NCBI GenBank assembly: GCA_026018925.1 | Contig: JAKSZU010000018.1 | Coordinates: 4,124,920-4,188,919, forward strand | DNA length: 64,000 nucleotides | From: Tupaia tana | Taxonomy: Eukaryota > Chordata > Mammalia > Scandentia > Tupaiidae | Direction: 5' to 3' | In this document: positions 11,072 to 61,010 of the stretch, piece by piece | How the letters are laid out: each line of letters opens with the position of its first letter | Position numbering within the stretch: the stretch's first letter is position 1 | Position numbers and translations under genes: made by a program | Notes under the pieces: generated by a model | The model's database searches: none | Told to the model about the DNA's origin: nothing | Seen by the model: only the letters and a program-made list of their open reading frames with translations

Positions 11072-11282
11072 AAATAGCTCGGTGCTCTGCACAGGCTCTG
11101 GGGTGGGGCGGGCGCAGGCGTGGGCCTCCAGGGAGCCTGCCACACGATTCCTGCTGGTCTTCAAGGGCCGCGTGAGTGACCTCCTGCGACACTGTCCACG
11201 AACTCTGAAGAGCCATTGCAGAGTGGCTGGGACAGGGCAGTCACGTGAAAATAGAGATTCCGGGGCCTGCCGGGGGAGCCCA

Positions 11283-50949
<39,667 letters not shown>

Positions 50950-51010
50950 CTGTGAAAAGAGCAGGGTTGTTGTTACGTAAACTGACCTTCTGTACCAACG
51001 CATCTTTTCC

Positions 51011-51220
51011 CTTTTTTTTTTTTTTGAGAGGTTTTTGCTATAGAGCACGTGCGCTTGCTGGAAAGACAGACCCCCTGGGGAGGATGGCCACTCCGCAATC
51101 CCTTCTCCTCCAGCCGCCTTTCAGGATCTTGAGCACGCACACACGTACCCGGCATGAGTGTAAGCTGCTGGGTTCAGGACTCGAACCACAGTGGACTACG
51201 CAGGAGTCCTGCTGGTCCCC
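51011..51220 (-). mobile_element. Long-form SINE (intron 1)
   Basis: T-run, GAGAGGTTTTTGCTATAGAG at the left and GTCCTGCTGGTCCCC at the right. Target duplication AACGCATCTTTT/AATGCATCTTTT. Confidence 0.88.
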
Positions 51221-51249
51221 TAATGCATCTTTTAAAAGTAAACACACAT

Positions 51250-51510
51250 TGGGACCAGCAGTTAGCATAATGGCTATGTCGCTGAACTCCCATGTAGCCT
51301 ACCACGGTTCGAGTCCCAGACCCAGTGGCTTAAATTCATGCCGGACACGTGTGCGTGCGTGCCCCAGATCTAGAGAGGAGAATGGAGGAGAAGGGATTGA
51401 GACGTGGCCATCCCCCCTGGGGGGTGATTTCTCGCTTTTTCTCTGTCTCTCTCTGTCTTTCTGGCAAGCACATGTGCCCTGTAGCAAAAACCTCTCCAAA
51501 AAAAGAAAAT
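51250..51510 (+). mobile_element. Long-form SINE with exact target duplication (intron 1)
   Basis: AAAAGTAAACACACA at 51234-51248 and 51512-51526 flanks the element. Head GGGACCAGCAGTTAGCATAA. Confidence 0.92.
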
Positions 51511-51536
51511 AAAAAGTAAACACACACATAGGAAGT

Positions 51537-51790
51537 GTTGGCCAGTAAGTGGCACAACAGTAATGGCACTGGATGTCCACATGCCTAACTGCGGTTCTAG
51601 TCTTGGACCCGGCGGCTTGAGACTCATGCCGGGCACATGTGCATGTGTGCCCAAGATATCAGGAGGAGAATGGAGAAGGGATTGTGGGGTGGCCGTCCCC
51701 CCAGAGGGTGACGTCTCACTTTCTGTCTCTCTTTTTTGGTAGGGACACATGCCCTAAGGCAAAAAAAAAGAAAAAAAGAAAAAAAAAATG
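51537..51790 (+). mobile_element. Older long-form SINE (intron 1)
   Basis: GTTGGCCAGTAAGTGGCACA head, CCAAGATATCAGGAGGAGAA body and an AAAAAG tail. It lies 200 bp before the telomere-like array. Confidence 0.82.
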
Positions 51791-51985
51791 AGCGTGAACA
51801 TACAGCTTGAATTTTCCCAACCCTCAGAGCCAGCCTCCGAATCAAGAAACAGTCATTATGGCCCGGGAGCCCCTCACACCGGGGGCAGCTGGGTCCTGAT
51901 TCCTACCACCGTGGGTGAGTTCTGCGTGGGGCTGAGCTGCACGCAGATGGCGGCCCGAGTGTCTGTTCTGTCTGCCCTCGCTCCG

Positions 51986-54900
51986 TGCTGTCGGGACGGG
52001 AGCGCCTGTTCTCCTGTGTCTGGGTCAGGGTTAGGGTTAGGTTAGGGTTAGGGTGTCGGGAGGGGAGCGCCTGTTCTCCCGTGTCTGGGTCAGGGTCAGG
52101 GTTAGGGTTAGGTTAGGGTTAGGGTGTCAGGAGGGGAGCGCCTGTTCTCCCGTGTCTGGGTCAGGGTCAGGGTTAGGGTTAGGTTAGGGTTAGGGTGTCA
52201 GGAGGGGAGCGCCTGTTCTCCCGTGTCTGGGTTAGGTTAGGGTTAGGGTGTCAGGAGGGGAGCGCCTGTTCTCCCGTGTCTGGGTTAGGGTGTCGGGAGG
52301 GGAGCGCCTGTTCTCCCGTGTCTGGGTCAGGGTTAGGGTCAGGGTTAGGGTTAGGGTGTCAGGAGGGGAGCGCCTGTTCTCCCGTGTCTAAGTTAGGTTA
52401 GGGTTAGGGTTAGGTTAGGGTTAGGGTGTCGGGAGGGGAGCGCCTGTTCTCCCGTGTCTGGGTCAGGGTTAGGGTTAGGGTTAGGTTAGGGTGTCAGGAG
52501 GGGAGAGCCTGTTCTCCCGTGTCTGGGTTAGGGTTAGGGTTAGGGTGTCAGGAGGGGAGCGCCTGTTCTCCCGTGTCTGGGTCAGGGTTAGGGTTAGGTT
52601 AGGGTTAGGGTGTCAGGAGGGGAGCGCCTGTTCTCCCGTGACTGGGTTAGGGTTAGAGTTAGGGTGTCAGGAGGGGAGAGCCTGTTCTCCCGTGTCTGGG
52701 TTAGGGTTAGGGTTAGGGTGTCAGGAGGGGAGCGCCTGTTCTCCCGTGACTGGGTTAGGGTTAGGGTTAGGTTAGGGTTAGGGTGTCGGGAGGGGAGCGC
52801 CTGTTCTCCCGTGTCTGGGTCAGGGTTAGGGTTAGGGTTAGGTTAGGGTGTCAGGAGGGGAGAGCCTGTTCTCCCGTGTCTGGGTTAGGGTTAGGGTTAG
52901 GGTGTCAGGAGGGGAGCGCCTGTTCTCCCGTGTCTGGGTCAGGGTTAGGGTTAGGTTAGGGTTAGGGTGTCAGGAGGGGAGCGCCTGTTCTCCCGTGACT
53001 GGGTTGGGGTTAGGGTTAGGGTGTCAGGAGGGGAGCGCCTGTTCTCCCGTGACTGGGTTAGGGTTAGAGTTAGGGTGTCAGGAGGGGAGAGCCTGTTCTC
53101 CCGTGTCTGGGTTAGGGTTAGGGTTAGGGTGTCAGGAGGGGAGCGCCTGTTCTCCCGTGTCTGGGTTAGGGTTAGGGTTAGGGTGTCGGGAGTGGAGCGC
53201 CTGTTCTCCCGTGTCTGGGTTAGGGTTAGGGTTAGGGTGTCAGGAGGGGAGCGCCTGTTCTCCCGTGTCTGGGTTAGGGTTAAGGTTAGGGTGTCGGGAG
53301 GGGAGCGCCTGTTCTCCCGTGTCTAAGTTAGGTTAGGGTTAGGGTTAGGTTAGGGTTATGGTGTCAGGAGGGGAGCGCCTGTTCTCCCGTGTCTGGGTTA
53401 GGGTTAGGGTTAGGGTGTCAGGAGGGGAGCACCTGTTCTCCCGTGTCTGGGTTAGGGTTAGGGTGTCAGGAGGGGAGCGCCTGTTCTCCCGTGTCTGGGT
53501 TAGGGTTAGAGTGCCAGGAGGGGAGCGCCTGTTCTCCTGTGTCTGGGTCAGGGTTAGGGTTAGGGTGTCAGGAGGGGAGCGCCTGTTCTCCCGTGTCTGG
53601 GTTAGGGTTAGGGTTAGGGTGTCAGGAGGGGAGCGCCTGTTCTCCCGTGTCTAAGTTAGGTTAGGGTTAGGGTTAGGTTAGGGTTAGGGTGTCGGGAGGG
53701 GAGCGCCTGTTCTCCCGTGTCTGGGTCAGGGTTAGGGTTAGGGTGTCAGGAGGGGAGCGCCTGTTCTCCCGTGACTGGGTTGGGGTTAGGGTTAGGGTGT
53801 CAGGAGGGGAGCGCCTGTTCTCCCGTGTCTGGGTTAGTGTTAGGGTTAGGGTGTCAGGAGGGGAGCGCCTGTTCTCCCGTGTCTGGGTCAGGGTTAGGGT
53901 TAGGGTGTCAGGAGGGGAGCCCCTGTTCTCCCGTGTCTGGGTTAGGGTTAGGGTTAGGGTGTCAGGAGGGGAGCGCCTGTTCTCCCGTGACTGGGTTGGG
54001 GTTAGGGTTAGGGTGTCAGGAGGGGAGCACCTGTTCTCCCGTGTCTGGGTTAGGGTTAGGGTTAGGGTGTCAGGAGGGGAGCGCCTGTTCTCCCGTGACT
54101 GGGTTGGGGTTAGGGTTAGGGTGTCAGGAGGGGAGCGCCTGTTCTCCCGTGTCTGGGTTAGGGTTAGGGTTAGGGTGTCGGGAGGGGAGCGCCTGTTCTC
54201 CCGTGACTGGGTTGGGGTTAGGGTTAGGGTGTCAGGAGGGGAGCACCTGTTCTCCCGTGTCTGGGTTAGGGTTAGGGTTAGGGTGTCAGGAGGGGAGCGC
54301 CTGTTCTCCCGTGACTGGGTTGGGGTTAGGGTTAGGGTGTCAGGAGGGGAGCGCCTGTTCTCCCGTGTCTGGGTTAGGGTTAGGGTTAGGGTGTCAGGAG
54401 GGGAGCACCTGTTCTCCCGTGACTGGGTTGGGGTTAGGGTTAGGGTGTCGGGAGGGGAGCGCCTGTTCTCCCGTGACTGGGTTAGGGTTAGGGTTAGGGT
54501 GTCGGGAGGGGAGCGCCTGTTCTCCCGTGTCTGGGTCAGGGTTAGGGTTAGGTTAGGGTTAGGGTGTCAGGAGGGGAGCGCCTGTTCTTCCGTGACTGGG
54601 TTAGGGTTAGGGTTAGGGTGTCGGGAGGGGAGCGCCTGTTCTCCCGTGACTGGGTTAGGGTTAGGGTTAGGGTGTCGGGAGGGGAGCGCCTGTTCTCCCG
54701 TGTCTGGGTTAGGGTTAGGGTTAGGGTGTCGGGAGGGGAGCGCCTGTTCTCCCGTGTCTGGGTCAGGGTTAGGGTTAGGTTAGGGTTAGGGTGTCAGGAG
54801 GGGAGCACCTGTTCTCCCGTGTCTGGGTCAGGGTTAGGGTTAGGGTGTCGGGAGGGGAGCGCCTGTTCTCCCGTGTCTGGGTTAGGGTTAGGGTTAGGGT

Positions 54901-55970
54901 GTCGGGAGTGGAGCGCCTGTTCTCCCGTGTCTGGGTTAGGGTTAGGGTTAGGGTGTCAGGAGGGGAGCGCCTGTTCTCCCGTGTCTGGGTTAGGGTTAAG
55001 GTTAGGGTGTCGGGAGGGGAGCGCCTGTTCTCCCGTGTCTAAGTTAGGTTAGGGTTAGGGTTAGGTTAGGGTTATGGTGTCAGGAGGGGAGCGCCTGTTC
55101 TCCCGTGTCTGGGTTAGGGTTAGGGTTAGGGTGTCAGGAGGGGAGCACCTGTTCTCCCGTGTCTGGGTTAGGGTTAGAGTGCCAGGAGGGGAGCGCCTGT
55201 TCTCCTGTGTCTGGGTCAGGGTTAGGGTTAGGGTGTCAGGAGGGGAGCGCCTGTTCTCCCGTGTCTGGGTTAGGGTTAGGGTTAGGGTGTCAGGAGGGGA
55301 GCGCCTGTTCTCCCGTGTCTGGGTTAAGGTTAGGGTGTCGGGAGGGGAGCGCCTGTTCTCCCGTGTCTGGGTTAGGGTTAGGGTTAGGGTGTCAGGAGGG
55401 GAGCGCCTGTTCTCCCGTGTCTGGGTTAGTGTTAGGGTTAGGGTGTCAGGAGGGGAGCGCCTGTTCTCCCGTGTCTGGGTTAGGTTAGGGTTAGGGTTAG
55501 GGTGTCAGGAGGGGAGCGCCTGTTCTCCCGTGACTGGGTTGGGGTTAGGGTTAGGGTGTCAGGAGGGGAGCGCCTGTTCTCCCGTGTCTGGGTTAGGGTT
55601 AGGGTTAGGGTGTCAGGAGGGGAGCGCCTGTTCTCCCGTGTCTGGGTTAGGGTTAGGGTTAGGGTGTCAGGAGGGGAGCGCCTGTTCTCCCGTGTCTGGG
55701 TTAGGGTTAGGGTGTCAGGAGGGGAGCGCCTGTTCTCCCGTGTCTGGGTTAAGGTTAGGGTGTCAGGAGGGGAGCGCCTGTTCTCCCGTGTCTGGGTTAG
55801 GGTTAGGGTGTCAGGAGGGGAGTTCCTGTCCTCCCGTGTCTGGGTTAGGGTTAGGGTTAGGGTGTCAGGAGGGGAGCGCCTGTTCTCCTGTGTCTGGGTT
55901 AGGGTTAGGGTGTCAGGAGGTGAGCGTCTGTCCTCCCGTCTGCCCTCGCTCGGCACTGTCAGGAGGGGCC
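51986..55970 (+). repeat. Telomere-containing minisatellite, about 71 units of 54 bp
   Basis: Each unit has a 36-base spacer (starts TGTCAGGAGGGGAGCGCC, ends TTCTCCCGTGTCTGGG) followed by two to four TTAGGG repeats, most often three, giving 54 bp. Variants are a GTCGGG start, CGTGACTGGG, a shortened GGTTAGG step, and rare TTAAGG, TTGGGG, TTATGG and TTAGAG. GGGAG and CTCCC within the spacer can pair around an 8-base loop. The telomere G-rich strand is the + strand, so the ATP2C2 transcript would carry CCCTAA. The array is far from a chromosome end in this window. Flanks on both sides keep a spacer-like copy with CTGCCCTCGCTC in place of the telomere repeats. Confidence 0.97.
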
Positions 55971-56024
55971 TGCACGTGCTGCCTGCCATGCAAGCCCATC
56001 CCCAAGGCTGCGCCGTCTGAGTGC

Positions 56025-56180
56025 ACACACCACAAAATCCCTTCTCGGTTGTCCTCCCGGGATTTGGGGCACGCATGCACACACGTCCTGCATGCTTGTC
56101 AAGATGCTGGTCGAGAACTGACCCGCGGTCAGCCATGTGGGGTCCAGCAGCCTCATCCTCCACGCCACCTGCTGGGCCCT
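56025..56180 (-). mobile_element. Truncated long-form SINE at the right edge of the array
   Basis: CACAAAATCCCTTCTCGGTT, GATTTGGGGCACGCATGCAC and the head CCACGCCACCTGCTGGGCCC. The 3' part is missing. Confidence 0.75.
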
Positions 56181-59069
56181 CTGAGACATTTGGAACAACC
56201 CAAGGAAAGGGTGGAGGAGCCGGGGCAGGCTCTGCAGTCCGTGTGCTCTGTGCTGCGACCCTCCCACGTGGGAAGGAGCCGTCTGGAACACCTGTGGGCT
56301 GCGGGCTCTGGGCAACTGTGAGAACACAGGGTGTCTTAGCATCAGGAAAGAGCTGGCGTCTATGTGAGATTATTCCTGGTATTTTGACACCCAGGACGTG
56401 AGAGATATCTTTTCCTTTTCTGGCAGGTTATGGGAACTGGGAAGGAGGAAGAGAGAGGCGTTGGCCAATTTCTTCCTTTCACAGGAACAGACATTGCAAA
56501 TCCCTCTCTTCCTTCACCACCCCCACCCCTCAACAATTTCCCCGTGCCCCGTCTGCTCAGGCAGCCCATCTGTGTAGACGGCCCCGTCCGCATAGACGGT
56601 TCTGCGACCCACACGCTTCCCAGGGCCAGCTCTCACTGGTGCCCAGTGAGCAGGAAGTGAGCAGCGTCTGCAGGCCGTGCCCGGCTCGCCCACCATTGTG
56701 AGCGCCTCGGGCCAGCGCCCCGTGCTCTGTAGGCTTCCCGTGATGGGAGACGGGCCGGCACAGGACAGAGGCTTTCCTCCCTCTCCGTGCCCAGGACGTG
56801 GTCCTGCTGCAGGGACGCAGTGCTTGGCCCTGGTTCACCTGGGGCTCCAGCACCCGCCCCGGGCTGCCCTTGGTCTCGCCATTCCCTCTGGCCACTACTA
56901 CACCCAGTCTGCTTTCCATACAGCACCTTAGTGACCCTGAAACATGGAACTCCAGTCTGGACCCGCCACTCACCACACATGCACATGCACTCGCACACGC
57001 ACACACAGGCCGTGCCCGAGAAGTGCTCGGGACCCGCTGCTCCCAGACACACCCTCCCTGCAGTGCAGACGCCGCGTTGGCCCTTGTCCTCCTTAACGGT
57101 CCGGGTCTAGCTTGGGGCGGCAGCACGCCTGGCTAAGGTCTTTCCTTGGCCCCCGAGGACCTGGCACTGCCTCCTGGAGGGGTCCCGTGTGCCCAGGAAC
57201 AGGCTTCTGAGAGCTCCCTCCATCCGTCCACGCTAGGCTTGGCTGGGTGTGGACTGCGGGAGGCCAGGCCTCAGTACCCTGGGCTCGAGGGCGGGAGCCA
57301 GTGCCCCGCTGCTCTCCCCACGTGACAGCATGAGGCACACTTCCTCGGCCCCACTCCACCTGAACACGGGGCTCCCAACCAGGGCAGCTGGGCTCAGGCA
57401 GCTTCGGCGACGTCCAGCCATGCGGCCATCACCACCAGGAGGCGGGGCACTGGCGGTGCCTGCCGGGGACTGTGGGGATGCCACAAGCTTTGGAGGGGAC
57501 TCAGGACCACACCCATCCCCCAAAAACACCTGGGAGAAAACGTCAGTAGTCCCGAGGGGGAAACCCCACTTGAAGATAGATGGGCTCTCTGCCCGAGGTC
57601 TCCCCAGACCAGCCTGGTGACCTGCCCGACACCGTAGTGGGCTCGCAAGGTTGCCAGCAAGCGTCCTTACCTAAGTGCCTTCTGCTCACTGCCGCGGCCA
57701 CCGCTGGAAGTCGGGGCCAGGGTCTGGCAGTCGGCGCTAAGGGCTCCTTTTGAAGCACACAGGTCGTTACCTCCATCGGAAGGACGACTGGGCACGCTCT
57801 CAGCACACAAGCCTCAGTTTACCCTCATTGCCACAGCTGTCCAGGAGCCCGTGTGTCACCAGGCAAGCGACTGTCACACAGGGATGGCAGTGTCCACCTC
57901 GTCATGTTTAGGTAGAATTACGTGAGTTCACGCATGGTGGGGGCTTGACCCATGTCAGACCCACCGAGCCCCAGTGGGTGCCAGCCTGAGCTAGACCCCA
58001 TGCTCTGCAGCGGGTGCTGGCTGGCTGTCGAACCCCACTCAGCTCTACACCACACTCGGGGTAGGGGCTGGCCCCACAGTCGAGGGCTCGGCCCCCGTGA
58101 CTGCATGCTTCACACGCCACCCCAGGTCCAGACCTCTGGACCTTCTGGCCCGCAGGTCCCACAGTCTCCCCCCCTCAGGTCGGAATACCCTGCTAGAACA
58201 GCTGAAGCACTCAGGGAAGAGGGCTGTGGCCTGACTGCAGCCCACCGGGAGGGGCGCTTTCTCTCCCACTCTCTCTGGCAAGCACATGCACCCCGATAAT
58301 TACACAGCAACGACAGAAAGTGACTATTACAAAGAACCGCCCTCTCTGGGGGCGCCTCCCTCCAGGGGTTCGCTCCCTGCAAGCCCTCCACCCTCCTTTG
58401 GGGACCTCACTGCATAAGCATGAGGGAACCGCCTGGGCAGGGCCCTGCAAGGCCTGTGCTCAGATCCTCGGCCCTTCTGCGTGGCCTTCCTTCCCCCACA
58501 CCCGGGGGCAGAGGGCAGGGCCCTTCTGGAATGAGGGTTTTCAAGGGGGAGGGATCGGAGTTGCTGTGCAGGCTTTGGTGAGAGGAGGGACTGTCTCTCA
58601 TCTTTAGCCCCGCCCCAAGCTGTCCCCAAGCCCCGCCCATGACTCTGTCTCTATCTGGGGAAACCCTGCTCTCCCGCTGACCAGGTCTGGCACTGGGGTG
58701 AGAACCCGCAGGGCAGGGCTTTACAGAAGAAGCCGTGTCTGTAAATGCACCTCACACATGGGGCACGTTCAGCACATTCCAGAAAGAACCAGCACCCTGA
58801 AGGGATCAGGTGGGCCCGTGAGGGTGTGGCTGCCACTCACAGGCAGCAGAGGGCGTCTCTGTGACCTTGTCATGGGGCTGCCACTCCGGAGCCTCTCTGA
58901 GGGGACGAGGTCTTTGCAGTGTCTAGAACACGCGTGAGGGTCTGCATCTTTGAGTGTTTTTAATGAGCACTGAAAGCACAGGTCAGAAAGTTATGAATCT
59001 GTTTTTAAAAAGCTTCCTTGGTTTGCATTCAATACTGGCCTCAAGTGATTTCTCTACATTTAAAAAAGG

Positions 59070-59215
59070 TCAACAGGAGAATGGACAGACAAGATGCTGA
59101 ACGTACACACAGCAGAGTGTCACTCAGCCTCAAGAATGAAATAAATGCATAAATAAAAATAAGTAAATAATTCTTAAAAAAAATAAAAGGATGGACACAA
59201 TTCTGACCCCTGGGT
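59070..59215 (-). mobile_element. LINE-1 3'-end-like fragment with SINE-tail insert
   Basis: GTCAACAGGAGAATGGACAG and TGTCACTCAGCCTCAAGAAT, then an AAATAAGTAAATAATTCTT piece and GGATGGACACAATTCTGACC. Confidence 0.55.
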
Positions 59216-59671
59216 TAGAGGCCAGGCCGTGTCAGCACTCAAGCGTCTGTGGACCCCCGGCCCGAGTCGACCTCCCACGGCTACTGAGGGATGTCCATAT
59301 CGCCCGAATGTCTGACGCCCTGCCATTATCAACTGTGAGTTAATATTTGAAGATATGAGGTGGTAACTGTGATTCTATTCCTTAAGAGTTTCTGTCTTCA
59401 GTGACATATTTATATGGAAATATTGTAGATGAAAGGCTGAGATTTGTGTCAAAACAACCCAGGGTAGAGCTGAACCGGATCGGCTGGCTGGCTCACTGAC
59501 AGAGTGAGGGGGTTCCCACGTGCAAAATGGAAAGAGCACAACCACGGGGACAGCACGGGTAGGCATCAGGAAAGGAATCCGCAGAGCGACCTCTACAATG
59601 TTATCCTAGTTTTAGGGGAAAAGCACTCACATAAAAGAATCTGGAAAGTTTCTTGGCATGTGAGTTTCCAT

Positions 59672-59752
59672 GGCTACCTAGGGCAGTTTCCATGGCTACC
59701 TAGGGCAGTTTCCATGGCTACCTAGGGCAGTTTCCATGGCTACCTAGGGCGA
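59672..59752 (+). repeat. 22-bp tandem repeat, about 4 copies
   Basis: CAGTTTCCATGGCTACCTAG plus GG repeated four times with almost no change. Confidence 0.95.
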
Positions 59753-60104
59753 TTTCCTGTGCCTTAACAAGTGCCACCGTCTGGTGTTGGGGACAATGGA
59801 AGCGTGATTTCTCCCAGGTCTGGAAGCTGGAGCTCTGAGGTCACGGGGATTCCCTCTGAGACCGCCGGGGTGGCCCGTCCTGGCCTCTCGTGTCCGGTGG
59901 TTGCCAAGAACCCCGGCCTTCCTTGGCTCGCGGACACAGCAGCCAGCCCCGCCTTTGGCACTGCGGCCCTTCCTCCCTGAGTGTCTCTGCTCGGCCTTTC
60001 TGTGAAGGTCCCACCGTTGCGTCGGGGCCCATGCTGACCCGGCACACCCACATCTTAGCTTGCGTAGCCTCCAAAGACCCCATTTCCAAATAAGATCACT
60101 TCCA

Positions 60105-60412
60105 CAGACCGGGCCAGCCAGACATGCGATGGCTAAGGGAGCTGGCTCCCGCGTGACTGTGGTTCGAGTCCTGAGCCAGGAGGCTTGAAAACCGCAGCGG
60201 GTACATGTGCATGCTCCCAACTCCAGGAGAACAGAAGAGAAAGGACGGCAGGGGCCATCCCCTGGGGTGCTTTCCCACTTTCCCCCTCTCTGTCTGTCTG
60301 CCTCTCTCTGGCTCTGGTGAGTGCACACATCTTATAGCAATTAAAAGGAAGAAGAAGAAGAAGAAGGAGGAGGAGGAGGAGGAGGAGGAGGAGGAGGAGG
60401 AGGAGGAGAAGA
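60105..60412 (+). mobile_element. Older long-form SINE with (AAG)n(GAG)n tail (intron 1)
   Basis: GACCGGGCCAGCCAGACATG head, GACTGTGGTTCGAGTCCTGA and ATCTTATAGCAATTAAAAGG, then a trinucleotide purine run to 60412. Confidence 0.82.
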
Positions 60413-60754
60413 AGAGGCCATTTCCACAAGTCCAGGAGCAGGGACTCCGGGGTGGTTTTGGGGCGGGGGTGAGGTACAGAGCGTGGCAGGGTCCGGGTGC
60501 CCAGGAGGATGGGAGGAGGGCGGGCAGCAGCTGCCCCGGCGTGGGACTGGGCAAGATGGCTGCCGCCCACCGCGACTCTGGACACACCTGTGCAGTCCGA
60601 ATGGCCGTGTGGCCCTTGTGTAAGGAGGGCAGCGTGTCGGTTAGGCCGGACTCTGTCCCTAGCCCTCCTGCTGTGCCCAGCCCGCTGTGTGTGGGGCCGC
60701 CCACCCCGTCTCCCCGTTTCCCTCCTGCTCTCCTCCTTCCTTCATGTTCTTAGA

Positions 60755-61010
60755 TGTGCTTAACTTTTCTCAGGAACACAACTCAGCGCACTCACAGAGA
60801 GGACCTTCACAATGGTGGGCAGCCACCACCTCGAGCTCCTTCCAGGACATTCTCTCACCCCGGTAACCTGTCCACGTGACGCGCCGTCCCCCCCGCGCCC
60901 CCTGAAGCCACCCCCTTGCTGCCTATGGGTTTGTATCTGCATCTCTCACACAAACGGAACCGGACAGCTCGGGACCTTTCGTGTCTGTGCGGCTTCTCTG
61001 TGACCCTGTT
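60755..61010 (+). mobile_element. LINE-1 3'-end-like fragment
   Basis: TCCTTCCAGGACATTCTCTC, GTATCTGCATCTCTCACACA and TCGTGTCTGTGCGGCTTCTC follow the same order as the copy at 34940 and overlap the same consensus region. Confidence 0.6.

Noticed and set aside
51986..55970. CRISPR-like array (regular repeats with short spacers)
   Set aside because: Both parts of the unit are conserved, there are no unique spacers, and the setting is a mammalian intron.
51986..55970. True chromosome end
   Set aside because: Unique ATP2C2 intron sequence and SINEs continue on both sides, and the telomere repeats are interrupted by the spacer in every unit.
53689..56321. Long open frames of up to 415 codons encoding an SGGERLFSRVWVRVRVRV repeat
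   Set aside because: The 54-bp unit is a multiple of three without stops, so all copies stay open in more than one frame. There is no start context, splice support or known protein, and the TTAGGG repeats explain the VRVRV runs.
56557..57126. Possible ATP2C2 first exon in the open minus-strand frame
   Set aside because: The translation shows no resemblance to the SPCA2 N-terminus and there is no donor in the right phase for exon 2.
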